The notes: generated by a model not told the origin, from the letters alone. Positions 51,685-61,115 are shown, counted from the first letter of the stretch. The stretch is 64,000 nt of DNA from Paenibacillus paridis (GCF_006345825.1 NZ_VCIX01000085.1:186001-250000); one strand, 5' to 3'. Made by a program: numbers and translations.

Positions 51685-52887
51685 TTGAAAAAACGTTCGA
51701 TCCAGCTATGTTTATTTATTCTCGCATTTGCGCTTGCGCTGCCGGCGGCAGCCTTTGCGGCCGTGGAGCCGACACCGGCTCCTGGCCCAGCTCCCTCCAA
51801 CCAGGCTCCAACAGCTAATTTGGCGGTATCTGCCCGGTCAGCGATCCTGATGGATGCGGACAGCGGGACCGTTATTTACGAGAAGAATAGCCATGATAAG
51901 CTTCCGCCTGCAAGCATTACCAAGATTATGACGCTGCTTCTCATTATGGAGGCGCTTGATGACGGGAAAATCAAGCTGTCTGACAAAGTCCAGACGAGCG
52001 AATATGCCGCTTCCATGGGGGGCTCGCAAATCTTCCTTGAGCCGGGCGAGGAAATGTCGGTAGATGATATGATCAAGGGCATTGCGCTTGCTTCGGGAAA
52101 TGATGCATCGGTAGCCATGGCGGAGAAACTGGCCGGCACGGAACAGGAATTCGTCGCCATGATGAATGAGCGCGCGAAGCAGCTCGGCATGAATGATACG
52201 CAATTTTCGAATCCGAATGGCCTGCCTGTAGCGAACCATTTCTCTTCGGCGCATGATATTGCCGTCATGTCGAGGGAACTGCTCAAGCATTCCGAAGTGA
52301 CTAAATACACGGGGCTTTACCAGGATTATTTGCGTAAAACGTCAGAGAAGCCATTCTGGCTTGTAAATACGAATAAGCTGGTTAGATTTTATAGCGGTGC
52401 CGACGGTTTGAAAACGGGCTTTACCAGTGAAGCAAAATATTGTTTGTCGGCAACTGCGAAGCGGGATAATATGCGTGTTATTGCCGTAGTCATGGGAGAG
52501 CCGGATACCAAGACCAGAAATGCCGAGGTATCGCAAATGTTCGATTATACGTTTGCCCAATACATGAACCACTCGATTATTAAAGAGGGAGAAGCGATGG
52601 GTACGCTGAAAATCGAAAAGGGCGTAGCACCGGAGCTTCCATTGGTAGCCAAGCATGCATATAGCGTACTGCTTAAGAAAGGCAGCCAAACGAAGGATAT
52701 TCGTTATGAGCTGAAAATCGACGGCCCGCTCAAAGCACCAGTTCAAATCGGCCAGCCGATCGGCAAGCTGGTTGTATATCAAGGCGACCAGGTCTTAAAG
52801 GAATTTGACGTGGACGCGCCGTTGTCGGTTGAACGTGCGGGCTGGTTTAAATTGCTGAAGCGTTCCTTCTCCGGTTTGTTCGCATAG
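51685..52887 (+). CDS. dacF: D-alanyl-D-alanine carboxypeptidase (DacF type)
   Basis: DacF trims the terminal D-Ala of peptidoglycan stem peptides and in B. subtilis affects spore cortex cross-linking. The 400 residues have a signal peptide (LCLFILAFALALPAAAFA), a Pro/Ala-rich stretch, and the S11 motifs: Ser77-Lys80 in PPASITKIM, ASGNDASVAMA and LKTGFTS. A C-terminal membrane-associating domain follows. TTG start eight bases after AGGAGG. It precedes spoIIA as in Bacillus. Confidence 0.94.
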   Translation: MKKRSIQLCLFILAFALALPAAAFAAVEPTPAPGPAPSNQAPTANLAVSARSAILMDADSGTVIYEKNSHDKLPPASITKIMTLLLIMEALDDGKIKLSDKVQTSEYAASMGGSQIFLEPGEEMSVDDMIKGIALASGNDASVAMAEKLAGTEQEFVAMMNERAKQLGMNDTQFSNPNGLPVANHFSSAHDIAVMSRELLKHSEVTKYTGLYQDYLRKTSEKPFWLVNTNKLVRFYSGADGLKTGFTSEAKYCLSATAKRDNMRVIAVVMGEPDTKTRNAEVSQMFDYTFAQYMNHSIIKEGEAMGTLKIEKGVAPELPLVAKHAYSVLLKKGSQTKDIRYELKIDGPLKAPVQIGQPIGKLVVYQGDQVLKEFDVDAPLSVERAGWFKLLKRSFSGLFA

Positions 52888-52968
52888 CTCGCGAAAAAGC
52901 TCAATAAGGCTGAATCGGGCAGCGTATTTTGTCATCTCATAGCGGTATGCTTCTAGTTTTGTCGGCAT

Positions 52969-52998
52969 GCAGGAATAGCCTGCCTTTTTGGAGAATTG
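52969..52998 (+). promoter_or_regulatory. sigma-H promoter of the spoIIA operon
   Basis: GCAGGAATA fits RnAGGAWWW and, after 12 bp, GGAGAATTG fits RnnGAATWW. TTTTGTCGG (52957) and TTTTGTCAT (52927) upstream, 30 bp apart, resemble weakened 0A boxes. B. subtilis spoIIA is activated by Spo0A~P from a sigma-H promoter. Otherwise 52888-53142 shows nothing. Confidence 0.7.
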
Positions 52999-53142
52999 CT
53001 AGTTCTATCTCGGCAAGTGTAAACGTCTGGAGCTGATTGATCGCAAAGCAGTCTACGTTTCACGGTAAATGTAAGGAAGGGAGTGCGGATTTGCCGCAAG
53101 CTTTCTTATATTTGAAAAAACCTAGAGGAGATGAACAGCATA

Positions 53143-53496
53143 ATGAGTCTGCAAGCAGAATTGGAGCAATACCGCAATGTGCTGATCGTGAGGCTGCGGG
53201 GAGAACTTGATCACCACACCGCCGATGTCGTCCGCTATAAAATGGAGGAGGCGATCCTTCGCGGAAGCAGTGAGCATGTCATCCTAAGCCTGAAAGAGTT
53301 GCAATTCATGGACAGCTCCGGGCTGGGCGTTATCCTGGGGAGGTACAAGCAGGTGAAGAGCAAGGGCGGAAAAATGGTCGTTTGCGACGTGAATCCGAAT
53401 GTTCACCGCTTGTTTGAAATGTCAGGCCTGTTCAAAATATTGACGATTCACGATAACGAACGGAACGCAATTTCCAGTTTGGAGGTGGTGTCATGA
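53143..53496 (+). CDS. spoIIAA: anti-sigma factor antagonist SpoIIAA
   Basis: SpoIIAA frees sigma-F from SpoIIAB in the forespore. The 117 residues equal the B. subtilis length. It is a STAS domain with the phosphorylated Ser58 in [19 protein letters not shown] 53143 is 11 bases after AGGAG; ATG 53131 touches that site. Its end overlaps spoIIAB by four bases. Confidence 0.96.
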   Translation: MSLQAELEQYRNVLIVRLRGELDHHTADVVRYKMEEAILRGSSEHVILSLKELQFMDSSGLGVILGRYKQVKSKGGKMVVCDVNPNVHRLFEMSGLFKILTIHDNERNAISSLEVVS

Positions 53497-53939
53497 ACGG
53501 ATCGAATGAAATGACGCTTTCCTTCAGCGCCCGCTCGGAAAACGAAGCCTTCGCACGAATTGCAGTTGCTGCATTTGTGTCACAGCTTGATCCGACGCTT
53601 GAGGAGCTGAATGATCTGAAAACAGCAGTGTCCGAGGCGGTTACGAACGCGATTATTCATGGTTATGAAAGCGACGCATCTTGCAAAGTAACCATTGAAG
53701 CAAAAATTGAAGGCGATTCGGTATCGATATCGATATCGGACAACGGTCGGGGCATCGAGGATTTGGAGCTGGCGCGGCAGCCGCTGTATACATCGAAGCC
53801 GGAGCTTGAGCGTTCGGGCATGGGTTTTACGATTATGGAAAACTTTATGGACCGTTTTGAGGTTACCAGTATGGTTGATGGCGGGACTCGCGTTGCAATG
53901 CTGAAACGAATCGAATCGAAAAAAGCGCTCTACAATTAG
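53493..53939 (+). CDS. spoIIAB: anti-sigma F factor and serine kinase SpoIIAB
   Basis: SpoIIAB binds sigma-F and phosphorylates SpoIIAA. The 148 residues show the GHKL ATP-binding boxes: N box [18 protein letters not shown]1 box [11 protein letters not shown] and G2 region [13 protein letters not shown]. It overlaps spoIIAA and is 19 bp from sigF. Confidence 0.96.
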   Translation: MNGSNEMTLSFSARSENEAFARIAVAAFVSQLDPTLEELNDLKTAVSEAVTNAIIHGYESDASCKVTIEAKIEGDSVSISISDNGRGIEDLELARQPLYTSKPELERSGMGFTIMENFMDRFEVTSMVDGGTRVAMLKRIESKKALYN

Positions 53940-53958
53940 CGTATAGGGGTTGAACCTC

Positions 53959-54714
53959 ATGGATGTCAATCTAAAGCAGACGGCCCAGCCATACTTGGAT
54001 GACGCGGAAGTGAAGCGGCTTATTGCGTTAAGTCAGTCCGGCGATACGCTTGCAAGGGATACACTCGTACAATGCAATATCAGGCTAGTTTGGTCCGTAG
54101 TGCAGCGGTTCATCAATCGCGGCTATGAGCCGGAGGATTTATTCCAAATCGGATGCATCGGGTTGCTGAAATCGGTGGACAAGTTCGACTTGTCCTATGA
54201 TGTGAAGTTTTCTACATATGCCGTTCCGATGATCATTGGCGAGATTCAACGGTTTTTGCGCGATGACGGTACGTTGAAGGTGAGCAGGTCCCTCAAGGAA
54301 ACCGCCAATAAGGTGCGTAAAATGAAGGATGAGCTCTCCAAAACGTTAGGCCGCTTGCCTACAATCAGTGAGGTTGCAGAGCGGCTTGGCATCACGCCAG
54401 AGGATGTCGTATTCGCTCAGGAAGCCAATAAGCCTCCTACGTCGATACACGAAACGGTGTTTGAAAACGACGGCGACCCGATCACTCTCATGGATCAAAT
54501 AGCTGACGAATCCCAGGATCGCTGGTTTGACAAGCTGGCGCTTGTCGAAGCCATCGAAGGCTTGAACGAGCGGGAGCGTCTCATTGTATACTTGCGGTAT
54601 TACCGTGATAAAACGCAATCCGAAGTAGCGAGCAGGCTTGGCATATCACAAGTGCAGGTATCGAGGCTTGAGAAAAAAATATTGCAATCGATAAGAGACC
54701 AAATCGCCCTTTGA
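53959..54714 (+). CDS. sigF: forespore RNA polymerase sigma-F factor
   Basis: Sigma-F drives early forespore transcription. The 251 residues have regions 2 (EDLFQIGCIGLLKSVDKFDL, FSTYAVPMIIGEIQRFLRDD), 3 (SRSLKETANKVRKMKDELSK) and 4 (GLNERERLIVYLRYYRDKTQ, SEVASRLGISQVQVSRLEKK). ATG 53959 is preferred over TTG 53950, which lies in the ribosome site region. The terminator stem begins inside its last codons. Confidence 0.96.
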   Translation: MDVNLKQTAQPYLDDAEVKRLIALSQSGDTLARDTLVQCNIRLVWSVVQRFINRGYEPEDLFQIGCIGLLKSVDKFDLSYDVKFSTYAVPMIIGEIQRFLRDDGTLKVSRSLKETANKVRKMKDELSKTLGRLPTISEVAERLGITPEDVVFAQEANKPPTSIHETVFENDGDPITLMDQIADESQDRWFDKLALVEAIEGLNERERLIVYLRYYRDKTQSEVASRLGISQVQVSRLEKKILQSIRDQIAL

Positions 54715-54730
54715 GGCGATTTGGTTTTTT
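54699..54730 (+). terminator. terminator at the end of spoIIA
   Basis: CCAAATCGCC pairs with GGCGATTTGG around CTTTGA, which includes the sigF stop, followed by six T. Confidence 0.9.
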
Positions 54731-54752
54731 CTATTTATTACCTCAAATTGCA

Positions 54753-54783
54753 TGAGTATCCGAATCCTCCTTTTCTCATACTA
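54753..54783 (+). promoter_or_regulatory. sigma-G promoter for spoVAA-AB-AF
   Basis: TGAGTA and CATACTA are 18 bp apart, matching the sigma-G consensus (TGMATA / CATAMTA) with one mismatch. SpoVA genes are expressed late in the forespore by sigma-G. Confidence 0.6.
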
Positions 54784-54828
54784 AAAGGGAAACATACACC
54801 AAAGCATAAGCAGAAGGGAAGCTGACAG

Positions 54829-55479
54829 ATGGCTACATCCAAGCAATCGGTCCTCTATCTGCGTTTAAAAAAACGAATCTACATGAAACCGAACCAAAGC
54901 GTAACTCTGGGGCAAGCCGCAAGGCTGCTCGCGAAGGACGATGAGATTGAACGGCGATTGAAGGGGCTTGTTCTCTATAAGCATAAGAAAGCGGACGGCA
55001 ACCGCGTCGTCATCGACCTGCTGCAAATCGTCAAGACGATAAGAGAGCAGGAGGGCAGTCTCACCATTGAGGCCTATGGAGACCCGCAGGTGCTGGTGAT
55101 GGTAGCGGAGAAGCCTGTTAAACCCCGTATACCAGTGCTAATTTTTGCGTGGCTCTTGTTGTTTTTTGGAGCGGGCTTAGCCATTATGAATTTCCACACC
55201 GACGTCAGCATGAAGGAGGTCCATATTCGAATCGTTGAGCTCATTACGGGCAAGCGGACGGAGCATCCTTTATGGTTTCAAATCCCTTATTCGCTTGGCA
55301 TTGGGCTAGGCATGGTGCTGTTTTTTAACCATTTGTTCCGAAAAAGGTTCAATGAAGAGCCAAATCCGCTTGAGGTGGAGCTGTATATGTACCAAGAGAA
55401 TGTAAACGCCTATGTCATTGCCGACGAAATGCGCAAAAAGGCGGATTATGATCAGACGCAGGGAAACTCCGATGATTAG
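54829..55479 (+). CDS. spoVAA: stage V sporulation protein AA
   Basis: SpoVAA belongs to the dipicolinic acid transport and germination apparatus of the spore inner membrane. The 216 residues have an N-terminal soluble domain (VLYLRLKKRIYMKPNQSVTL) and two membrane helices (VLIFAWLLLFFGAGLAIMNF, LGIGLGMVLFFNHLF) with FHTDVSMKEVH between. The family match is clear. Its end overlaps spoVAB by eight bases. Confidence 0.93.
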   Translation: MATSKQSVLYLRLKKRIYMKPNQSVTLGQAARLLAKDDEIERRLKGLVLYKHKKADGNRVVIDLLQIVKTIREQEGSLTIEAYGDPQVLVMVAEKPVKPRIPVLIFAWLLLFFGAGLAIMNFHTDVSMKEVHIRIVELITGKRTEHPLWFQIPYSLGIGLGMVLFFNHLFRKRFNEEPNPLEVELYMYQENVNAYVIADEMRKKADYDQTQGNSDD

Positions 55480-55900
55480 CGCAATATCCAACGTATTTGT
55501 CGCTTTGCTGGGGCTTGCGGGCGGGCTTGCGGTAGGCAGCGGACTGGTGGCGCTGTTGATCGTATTGGATTTGATCCCGCGCCTTGCCCAAGTCGCGAGC
55601 GCCTATCGCATGTCGGTTTGGTTCGAAACGGCCGTGATTTCAGGGTCGCTCTATTGGACGTTTGCAGATTTTATGAACTGGAAGCTTTCTTTGCCCTCCG
55701 GAGTTTTTTTGAGTGCCGCGGGATTGATAGACGGCATGTTCGTCGGCATGCTGGCCGCTGCCTTGACCGAGGTGATGAACGTCCTTCCGATCTTGGCCAA
55801 AAGAATGAATTTATCTGCTTACATGGTCGGACTTGTGATGGCGATGGTTCTAGGGAAAACATTGGGATCATTATTTGATTGGCTCGTTTTTCAATGGTAA
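55472..55900 (+). CDS. spoVAB: stage V sporulation protein AB
   Basis: The 142-residue polytopic membrane protein has about four hydrophobic segments (VFVALLGLAGGLAVGSGLVA, LIVLDLIPRLAQV, FVGMLAAALTEVMNVLPILA, YMVGLVMAMVLGKTLGSL). The LTEVMNVLPILAKR stretch is typical of SpoVAB. ATG 55472 follows AGGGAAA and overlaps spoVAA. The frame is open further upstream, but only inside spoVAA. Confidence 0.92.
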   Translation: MISAISNVFVALLGLAGGLAVGSGLVALLIVLDLIPRLAQVASAYRMSVWFETAVISGSLYWTFADFMNWKLSLPSGVFLSAAGLIDGMFVGMLAAALTEVMNVLPILAKRMNLSAYMVGLVMAMVLGKTLGSLFDWLVFQW

Positions 55901-55925
55901 CTGAATAAAAGTGGGGTGAGCACGG

Positions 55926-57572
55926 ATGAAAGATGAACAAACGGAGCATGAACACGATAGCAGGGAGAATGGCGCTCCTCCTATTGCTGGGATTTCAGAG
56001 GATCAGCAGCGAGAGGAATCCGGCCAAAGCTCGGATAATGGGTTCTTTGCCGGTTCCCAGAAGAAGCCTCAAATTGGAGGCTCCGGCTCGGAGAAAGCAG
56101 GCAAGAAAGAAATCACGCCTATACCTGACGAGCTGGATGCCGTTCTCGTAAGGCTGGAGAATGAGATTGGCTACAAAACAAGCTTTGACGTCGTAGTCAG
56201 GGAAATGACCTTTGGGGAGCGGCGTACGGCGATGCTATGCATGAATGGCCTCGTTAAAGATTCCCTTTTGACTGATGTATTAATGCGTTTGACTTATCTG
56301 GAGCCCCAGGATTTGTCTGTGCACGCCTTTCATTCGTTCCTAGATTTATATGTGCCTGCTGCACAAGTAACGAAGGAAGAGGACTGGAACAGCATGCTGA
56401 CGGGTGTGCTCTCCGGTGGAACGGCGTTGTTCATCGACGGGGAATCGAGCGTTGTCATGATCGATGCCAAGGCTTTCCCTGCAAGGGGGCCGGAGGAACC
56501 GTCGCTTGAGAAGGTCGTACGCGGCAGTAGGGACGGCTTCGTGGAGACGCTGATGGTAAACGTATCTCTTGTTCGCAGACGGCTGCGCGACCCTCAACTG
56601 CGCTATGAGATTGTGCGGGTAGGCGAGCGGACACAAACGGATATTTGCATCGCGTACATTGAAGATATCGTGGACAAAGAACTTCTGAAATCGATTAAGG
56701 ACAAAATTTCGATGGTCAAAATCGACGGCTTGCCGCTTGCCGACAAGCAGCTGGAGGAGGCAACCGTCAAACGGGGCTGGAATCCGTTCCCTCTCGTACG
56801 CTATTCGGAGCGGCCGGACACGGTGGCGGCACATTTGCTCGAAGGATATGTCGCCGTATTCGTCGATACATCGCCGAGCGTCATGACATTGCCGACCACC
56901 TACGCGGATTTAATGCAGCATGCCGAGGAGAACCGCCAGACGCCGTTTATTGGCACCTATTTACGGTGGGTAAGATTTATCGGTATTTTTGCCTCGTTGT
57001 TCATGCTTCCGCTTTGGCTGCTCTTTGTTATGCATCCGGAGCTTAAGCCGCCGGCATTGGAGTTTCTAGGACCAAACAAGACAGCTAAGCTTCCGCTCGT
57101 TGTTCAGTTTCTTCTCGCGGAAATCGGAGTGGACCTGCTGCGAATGGCATCGGTGCATACGCCTACCTCCCTTGCAACGGCAATGTCCTTGGTGGCGGCG
57201 ATATTAATCGGAGATATAGCCGTGCAAACCGGTATTTTCGTGAACGAGGTTATTTTGTACATGGCGGTTGCGGCCATCGGCATGTTTGCGACACCCAGCT
57301 ACGAGCTTGGACTGGCAAACCGCATCGTGCGTCTGGTTTTAATTATTGCGGTGGCCGCCTTCAGTGTTCCCGGCTTCGTCATTGGGACAACGGCCATCAT
57401 GCTTCTTCTCGTAATGGAGCGTTCGTTCAACCGTCCCTATATGTGGCCGCTCATACCTTTTGACCTCCGGGCGCTTTGGAGTATCATTATTCGCCAGCCC
57501 GTGTTATACAACCGAACAAGGCCTAACAATTTAAGAGCTCAGCAGCGGGATAAGATGCCGGAGACGGAGTAG
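55926..57572 (+). CDS. spoVAF: stage V sporulation protein AF (GerA family)
   Basis: SpoVAF resembles GerA-type A subunits and modulates spore germination. The 548 residues are longer than the Bacillus protein (about 490) because of a polar N-terminal region (1-70, rich in Glu, Gln, Ser, Gly). Then come the soluble domain (VVMIDAKAFPARGPEEPSLE, VRGSRDGFVETL, RRRLRDP, the GerA-family signature) and about five membrane segments (FIGIFASLFMLPLWLLFVMH onward). It follows spoVAB directly: spoVAC, AD, AEb and AEa are not between them. Confidence 0.93.
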   Translation: MKDEQTEHEHDSRENGAPPIAGISEDQQREESGQSSDNGFFAGSQKKPQIGGSGSEKAGKKEITPIPDELDAVLVRLENEIGYKTSFDVVVREMTFGERRTAMLCMNGLVKDSLLTDVLMRLTYLEPQDLSVHAFHSFLDLYVPAAQVTKEEDWNSMLTGVLSGGTALFIDGESSVVMIDAKAFPARGPEEPSLEKVVRGSRDGFVETLMVNVSLVRRRLRDPQLRYEIVRVGERTQTDICIAYIEDIVDKELLKSIKDKISMVKIDGLPLADKQLEEATVKRGWNPFPLVRYSERPDTVAAHLLEGYVAVFVDTSPSVMTLPTTYADLMQHAEENRQTPFIGTYLRWVRFIGIFASLFMLPLWLLFVMHPELKPPALEFLGPNKTAKLPLVVQFLLAEIGVDLLRMASVHTPTSLATAMSLVAAILIGDIAVQTGIFVNEVILYMAVAAIGMFATPSYELGLANRIVRLVLIIAVAAFSVPGFVIGTTAIMLLLVMERSFNRPYMWPLIPFDLRALWSIIIRQPVLYNRTRPNNLRAQQRDKMPETE

Positions 57573-57703
57573 ATTCATAAAATGCAAATGAAATGTGGAT
57601 TTATCCATTTCGCATGGCGGGTAGATTGCGTTATACTTGTGCTATTGATGCAAATTCTATCCGTTCTATCTGCCAGCAGATAGAAGAAAGCTGAGGGGAA
57701 ATT

Positions 57704-59035
57704 ATGTACCTGCATGGAACTAGTAAAGTTAACACTAAAGGGCATTTGGAGATTGGCGGCTGCGATGTAGCTGATTTGGCTGCACAGTTCGGTACGCCAC
57801 TTTATATTGTGGACGAGGCACTCGTTCGTCAACGCGCTAGCGAATACGTCGAGGCGTTCAAAGCATCGGGACTTCGCTTTCAAGTAGCTTACGCCAGCAA
57901 GGCGTTCAGCGTAATGGCAATGTGCGCGATTGCCGAGCAAGAGGGGCTTTCGCTTGATGTCGTATCTGATGGCGAGCTGTACACAGCTATGCAAGCAGGC
58001 TTCCCTGCTGAACGCATTCACTTCCACGGCAATAACAAAACACCCGAAGAAATCAACATGGCGCTTGATGCGGGCATCGGCTGCTTCGTGGTTGACAACT
58101 TTATGGAGCTCCAGCTTCTTAATGCGCTTGCGGGCGACAAAGGGAAAAAAGTGAATATTTTGCTTCGTATTACACCAGGTGTAGAAGCTCATACCCATGA
58201 TTACATCTCCACGGGCCAACAGGATTCCAAGTTTGGCTTTGACCTTGGCAATGGTGCTGCGAAGCAAGCGATTCAAGAAGCTTTGTCCTTGACTAACCTT
58301 GTTATTTTGGGCGTTCACTCCCATATCGGTTCGCAAATCTTCGAGGTTGAAGGTTTCCGCATGGCAGTGGACAAGGTTGCAGATTTCGCCGTGCAAATTC
58401 GCAACGAGCTGGATCTAACGTTCAAAGTTATCAACCTTGGCGGCGGCTTTGGCATTCGTTACGTGGATGGGGATACGCCATTGCCAATCAGCGAGTATGT
58501 TGCAGCTATTACAGGAGCAATCATTACGAACTTCACCAATGCGGAATTCCCGCTGCCTGAAATTTGGGTAGAGCCGGGCCGCAGCATGGTCGGCGATGCA
58601 GGAACGACATTGTACACCGTCGGCACCAGCAAAAACATCCCGGGCGTTCGCAAATACATTGCGGTTGACGGCGGTATGACGGACAACCCTCGCCCAGCGC
58701 TTTACCAATCCAAATACGAAGCTGTACTTGCTAACCGCGCCAATGAGCCCATTCAAGAAACGGTTTCAATCGCGGGCAAATGCTGCGAGAGCGGCGATAT
58801 GCTAATCTGGGATTTGGAATTGCCTAAAGCTGAAAATGGCGACCTGCTTGCTGTTTTCTGCACAGGTGCTTATAATTATGCCATGGCGAGCAACTATAAC
58901 CGTATTCGTCGCCCAGCCGTTGTTTTCGTAAAGGACGGCCAGGCAGACCTTGCAGTTAAGCGGGAATCGCTTGAAAATATCGTATGTAATGATGTCATTC
59001 CGGCAAGACTTCAAAAATCATCGCTTGCGAAATAA
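57704..59035 (+). CDS. lysA: diaminopimelate decarboxylase
   Basis: LysA makes L-lysine from meso-diaminopimelate. The 443 residues show the PLP lysine in VAYASKAFS, substrate loops GVHSHIGSQIFE and NLGGGFGIRY, EPGRSMVGDAG, and active-site Cys in GKCCESGDML. GAGGGGAAA precedes the ATG. In Bacillus it likewise lies between spoVA and ppiB. Confidence 0.96.
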   Translation: MYLHGTSKVNTKGHLEIGGCDVADLAAQFGTPLYIVDEALVRQRASEYVEAFKASGLRFQVAYASKAFSVMAMCAIAEQEGLSLDVVSDGELYTAMQAGFPAERIHFHGNNKTPEEINMALDAGIGCFVVDNFMELQLLNALAGDKGKKVNILLRITPGVEAHTHDYISTGQQDSKFGFDLGNGAAKQAIQEALSLTNLVILGVHSHIGSQIFEVEGFRMAVDKVADFAVQIRNELDLTFKVINLGGGFGIRYVDGDTPLPISEYVAAITGAIITNFTNAEFPLPEIWVEPGRSMVGDAGTTLYTVGTSKNIPGVRKYIAVDGGMTDNPRPALYQSKYEAVLANRANEPIQETVSIAGKCCESGDMLIWDLELPKAENGDLLAVFCTGAYNYAMASNYNRIRRPAVVFVKDGQADLAVKRESLENIVCNDVIPARLQKSSLAK

Positions 59036-59088
59036 GGGCGAAATTGGTAACGTAGTCTTATCCGGATAAAAGAAAGGTAGATGCAGCA

Positions 59089-59520
59089 ATGGCAAAACAA
59101 GCAAAAATCACACTAGCAAACGGCGGAGAAGTTCTTATTGACCTATTCGATCAAGATGCTCCCAACACAGTAGCAAACTTCGAGAAGCTTGCTACCGACG
59201 GTTTCTATAACGGCCTCACGTTCCACCGTGTTATTCCTGGCTTCGTCGCACAAGGCGGATGCCCTAACGGTACAGGTACTGGCGGCCCTGGTTACCAAAT
59301 TGATTGTGAAATCAACCCGAACAAGCATGAGCGCGGTACGCTTGCGATGGCACATGCCGGTCGCAACACAGGCGGAAGCCAATTCTATATCGGTTATGCT
59401 CCACAACCACATTTGGATGGCGGACATACGGTTTTTGGCAAAGTTTCGAAGGGCATGGAGTTTGTTGACGCATTAAAAGGCGGAGACAAAATGGAAAAGG
59501 TTGAAGTCGAAAGCATTTAA
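59089..59520 (+). CDS. ppiB: peptidyl-prolyl cis-trans isomerase, cyclophilin type
   Basis: The 143-residue single-domain cyclophilin has [40 protein letters not shown] with catalytic Arg/Phe, and [20 protein letters not shown]. It lacks a signal peptide and so acts in the cytoplasm. GAAAGG lies upstream of the ATG. Confidence 0.96.
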   Translation: MAKQAKITLANGGEVLIDLFDQDAPNTVANFEKLATDGFYNGLTFHRVIPGFVAQGGCPNGTGTGGPGYQIDCEINPNKHERGTLAMAHAGRNTGGSQFYIGYAPQPHLDGGHTVFGKVSKGMEFVDALKGGDKMEKVEVESI

Positions 59521-59529
59521 TGATAAGAT
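59501..59529 (+). promoter_or_regulatory. possible promoter for the riboflavin operon
   Basis: TTGAAG and TAAGAT are 17 bp apart and overlap the ppiB end. Transcription would begin about 20 bp before the riboswitch. This is the best candidate seen, not strong. Confidence 0.35.
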
Positions 59530-59554
59530 ATCAACTATAAATATGTAAGTGCAG

Positions 59555-59761
59555 CATCCTTCGGGGTAGGTGAGATTCCTAACCGGCGGTGATCGGGATG
59601 GTACAGGGTGATCGGATAACCGAAACCCTGTGCTTCTCGTCAGTCCGTGACCCGGTCTAAGGAGCTTTTATTTCGGTCATACCGAATGGAAGCGAATTGG
59701 AACGGTGGACCTGGTGAAACTCCGGGACCGACAGTACAGTCTGGATGGGAGAAGGAGATGC
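59555..59761 (+). ncRNA. FMN riboswitch (RFN element)
   Basis: All core RFN signatures are present: CATCCTTCGGGGTAGGTGAG, CCTAACCGGCGGTGAT, AGTCCGTGACCCG, GGACCTGGTGAAACTCCGGG, CCGACAGT and GTCTGGATGGGAGAAGGA. The riboswitch senses FMN and reduces rib operon expression. A variable arm at about 59665-59700 makes it a little long. A terminator downstream likely serves as the expression platform. Confidence 0.95.
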
Positions 59762-59936
59762 TTCGACAGCTATAACAATTGGCTTATTTGTTTGTGCTTA
59801 ATTTCACATACAATTTAAGTTTGTTTTTTAGCGTATTCACAAACCGTTAACGCAATATTTGCGAATAAGGTAGGAGTCGGCTTTTAAAACCGACAACGCC
59901 GATCGGTTTTGTCGTAGATCTCGAATACTCTTTCAT

Positions 59937-59974
59937 CACCCTTGTCGGATCGTTTGCCGATAGGGGTGTTTTTT
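59937..59974 (+). terminator. riboswitch-controlled terminator that also covers the ribD ribosome site
   Basis: CACCC pairs with GGGTG and TCGG with CCGA to form a stem ending in six T. AGGGGTG in the 3' arm is also the Shine-Dalgarno for ribD. Upstream, GTCGG/CCGAC and CGACAA/TTGTCG hairpins (59876-59914) may take part in the switch. Confidence 0.75.
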
Positions 59975-59978
59975 GTAT

Positions 59979-61076
59979 ATGGACATATTAAACGATGAGT
60001 ATTATATGAGTTTGGCTCTGGATATGGCGGCCAAAGCTTCCGGGCAAACAGGAATTAACCCTGTCGTTGGTTGTGTCGTTGTCAAGGATGGAAGAATTAT
60101 CGGCCTCGGCACGCATTTGAAGCGAGGCACAGGCCATGCAGAAGTTCATGCTTTGCAAATGGCTGGTGATGAGGCGGAAGGCTCAACCGTGTACGTGACG
60201 CTGGAGCCATGCAGTCATTTCGGCAAAACACCGCCATGCTGCGAACGCATTATAGCTGCGAAAGCAGCGAGAGTGGTAGTCGCAAGCGGCGATCCAAACC
60301 CTGAGGTGTCAGGTAGGGGGATCGCAAGGCTGCGTGAAGAGGGAATTGAAGTTACGGTAGGAGTAATGGAACAGCAATCCCAACAAATGAACGAAAAATT
60401 CAATAAATACATTACAACTAGAATTCCTTTTGTCACTTTGAAAACCGCAAGCACGCTAGATGGCAAAATTGCTTCCAAAACAGGCGACAGCCGCTGGGTA
60501 ACAGGCACAACAGCGCGCGAGCAGGTTCATACGCTGCGCCATCAGCATGAAGCCATCATGGTCGGAATCGGAACGGTACTCGCAGATGATCCTCTGTTAA
60601 ATACCAGAGCTGCGGTTCCTGCCATTAATCCGGTAAGAATCATCGTGGATTCCCAGCTTCGATTGCCGCTAAGCGCTAGAGTAGTGACAGATCGTACGAT
60701 TCGTACCATTGTTTTAGCTTCCGCTCAGGCAGACGAAGCAAGGAAACTGGCGCTCGAAGCTGCTGGAGTAGAAGTCGTGCTTTGCGGCAATGATGCTCAG
60801 GTGGATTTAACCGCAGGTATGAAAAAGCTTGGCGAGTTGGAAATCGGCTCCATTCTCCTTGAGGGCGGCGGCCAGTTAAATGGAGCCATGCTGGCAGCAG
60901 GCCTTATCGATAAGATTGTCCTTTATTACGCCGCTAAAATTATCGGAGGCGCAGCAGCGCCAGGAACGTTTACATTCGCCGGTTTTGACAAAATGGCAGA
61001 TGCCGTTCAGTTGGATCGCGTCAGTGTCGAAATGGCCGGCGAGGATATCCGTATTTCGGGTTACCCGATGTATTAG
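59979..61076 (+). CDS. ribD: bifunctional riboflavin deaminase/reductase
   Basis: RibD deaminates and reduces the pyrimidine product of GTP cyclohydrolase II. The 365 residues have a zinc deaminase domain (NPVVGCVVV, GTGHAEVHAL, EPCSHFGKTPPCCERI) and a reductase domain (LKTASTLDGKIASKTGDSRW, SILLEGGGQLNGAML). ATG 59979 is ten bases after AGGGGTG, located in the terminator stem. A TTG at 59973 is also in frame but closer. Confidence 0.96.
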   Translation: MDILNDEYYMSLALDMAAKASGQTGINPVVGCVVVKDGRIIGLGTHLKRGTGHAEVHALQMAGDEAEGSTVYVTLEPCSHFGKTPPCCERIIAAKAARVVVASGDPNPEVSGRGIARLREEGIEVTVGVMEQQSQQMNEKFNKYITTRIPFVTLKTASTLDGKIASKTGDSRWVTGTTAREQVHTLRHQHEAIMVGIGTVLADDPLLNTRAAVPAINPVRIIVDSQLRLPLSARVVTDRTIRTIVLASAQADEARKLALEAAGVEVVLCGNDAQVDLTAGMKKLGELEIGSILLEGGGQLNGAMLAAGLIDKIVLYYAAKIIGGAAAPGTFTFAGFDKMADAVQLDRVSVEMAGEDIRISGYPMY

Positions 61077-61115
61077 AAGCAGGCTGTTTAATCGGCCTGA
61101 TTAGGGAGGAAGCCC

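Noticed and set aside
57575..58396. 273-codon minus-strand frame across lysA
   Set aside because: Opposite lysA with no ribosome site; the product is low in recognisable features.
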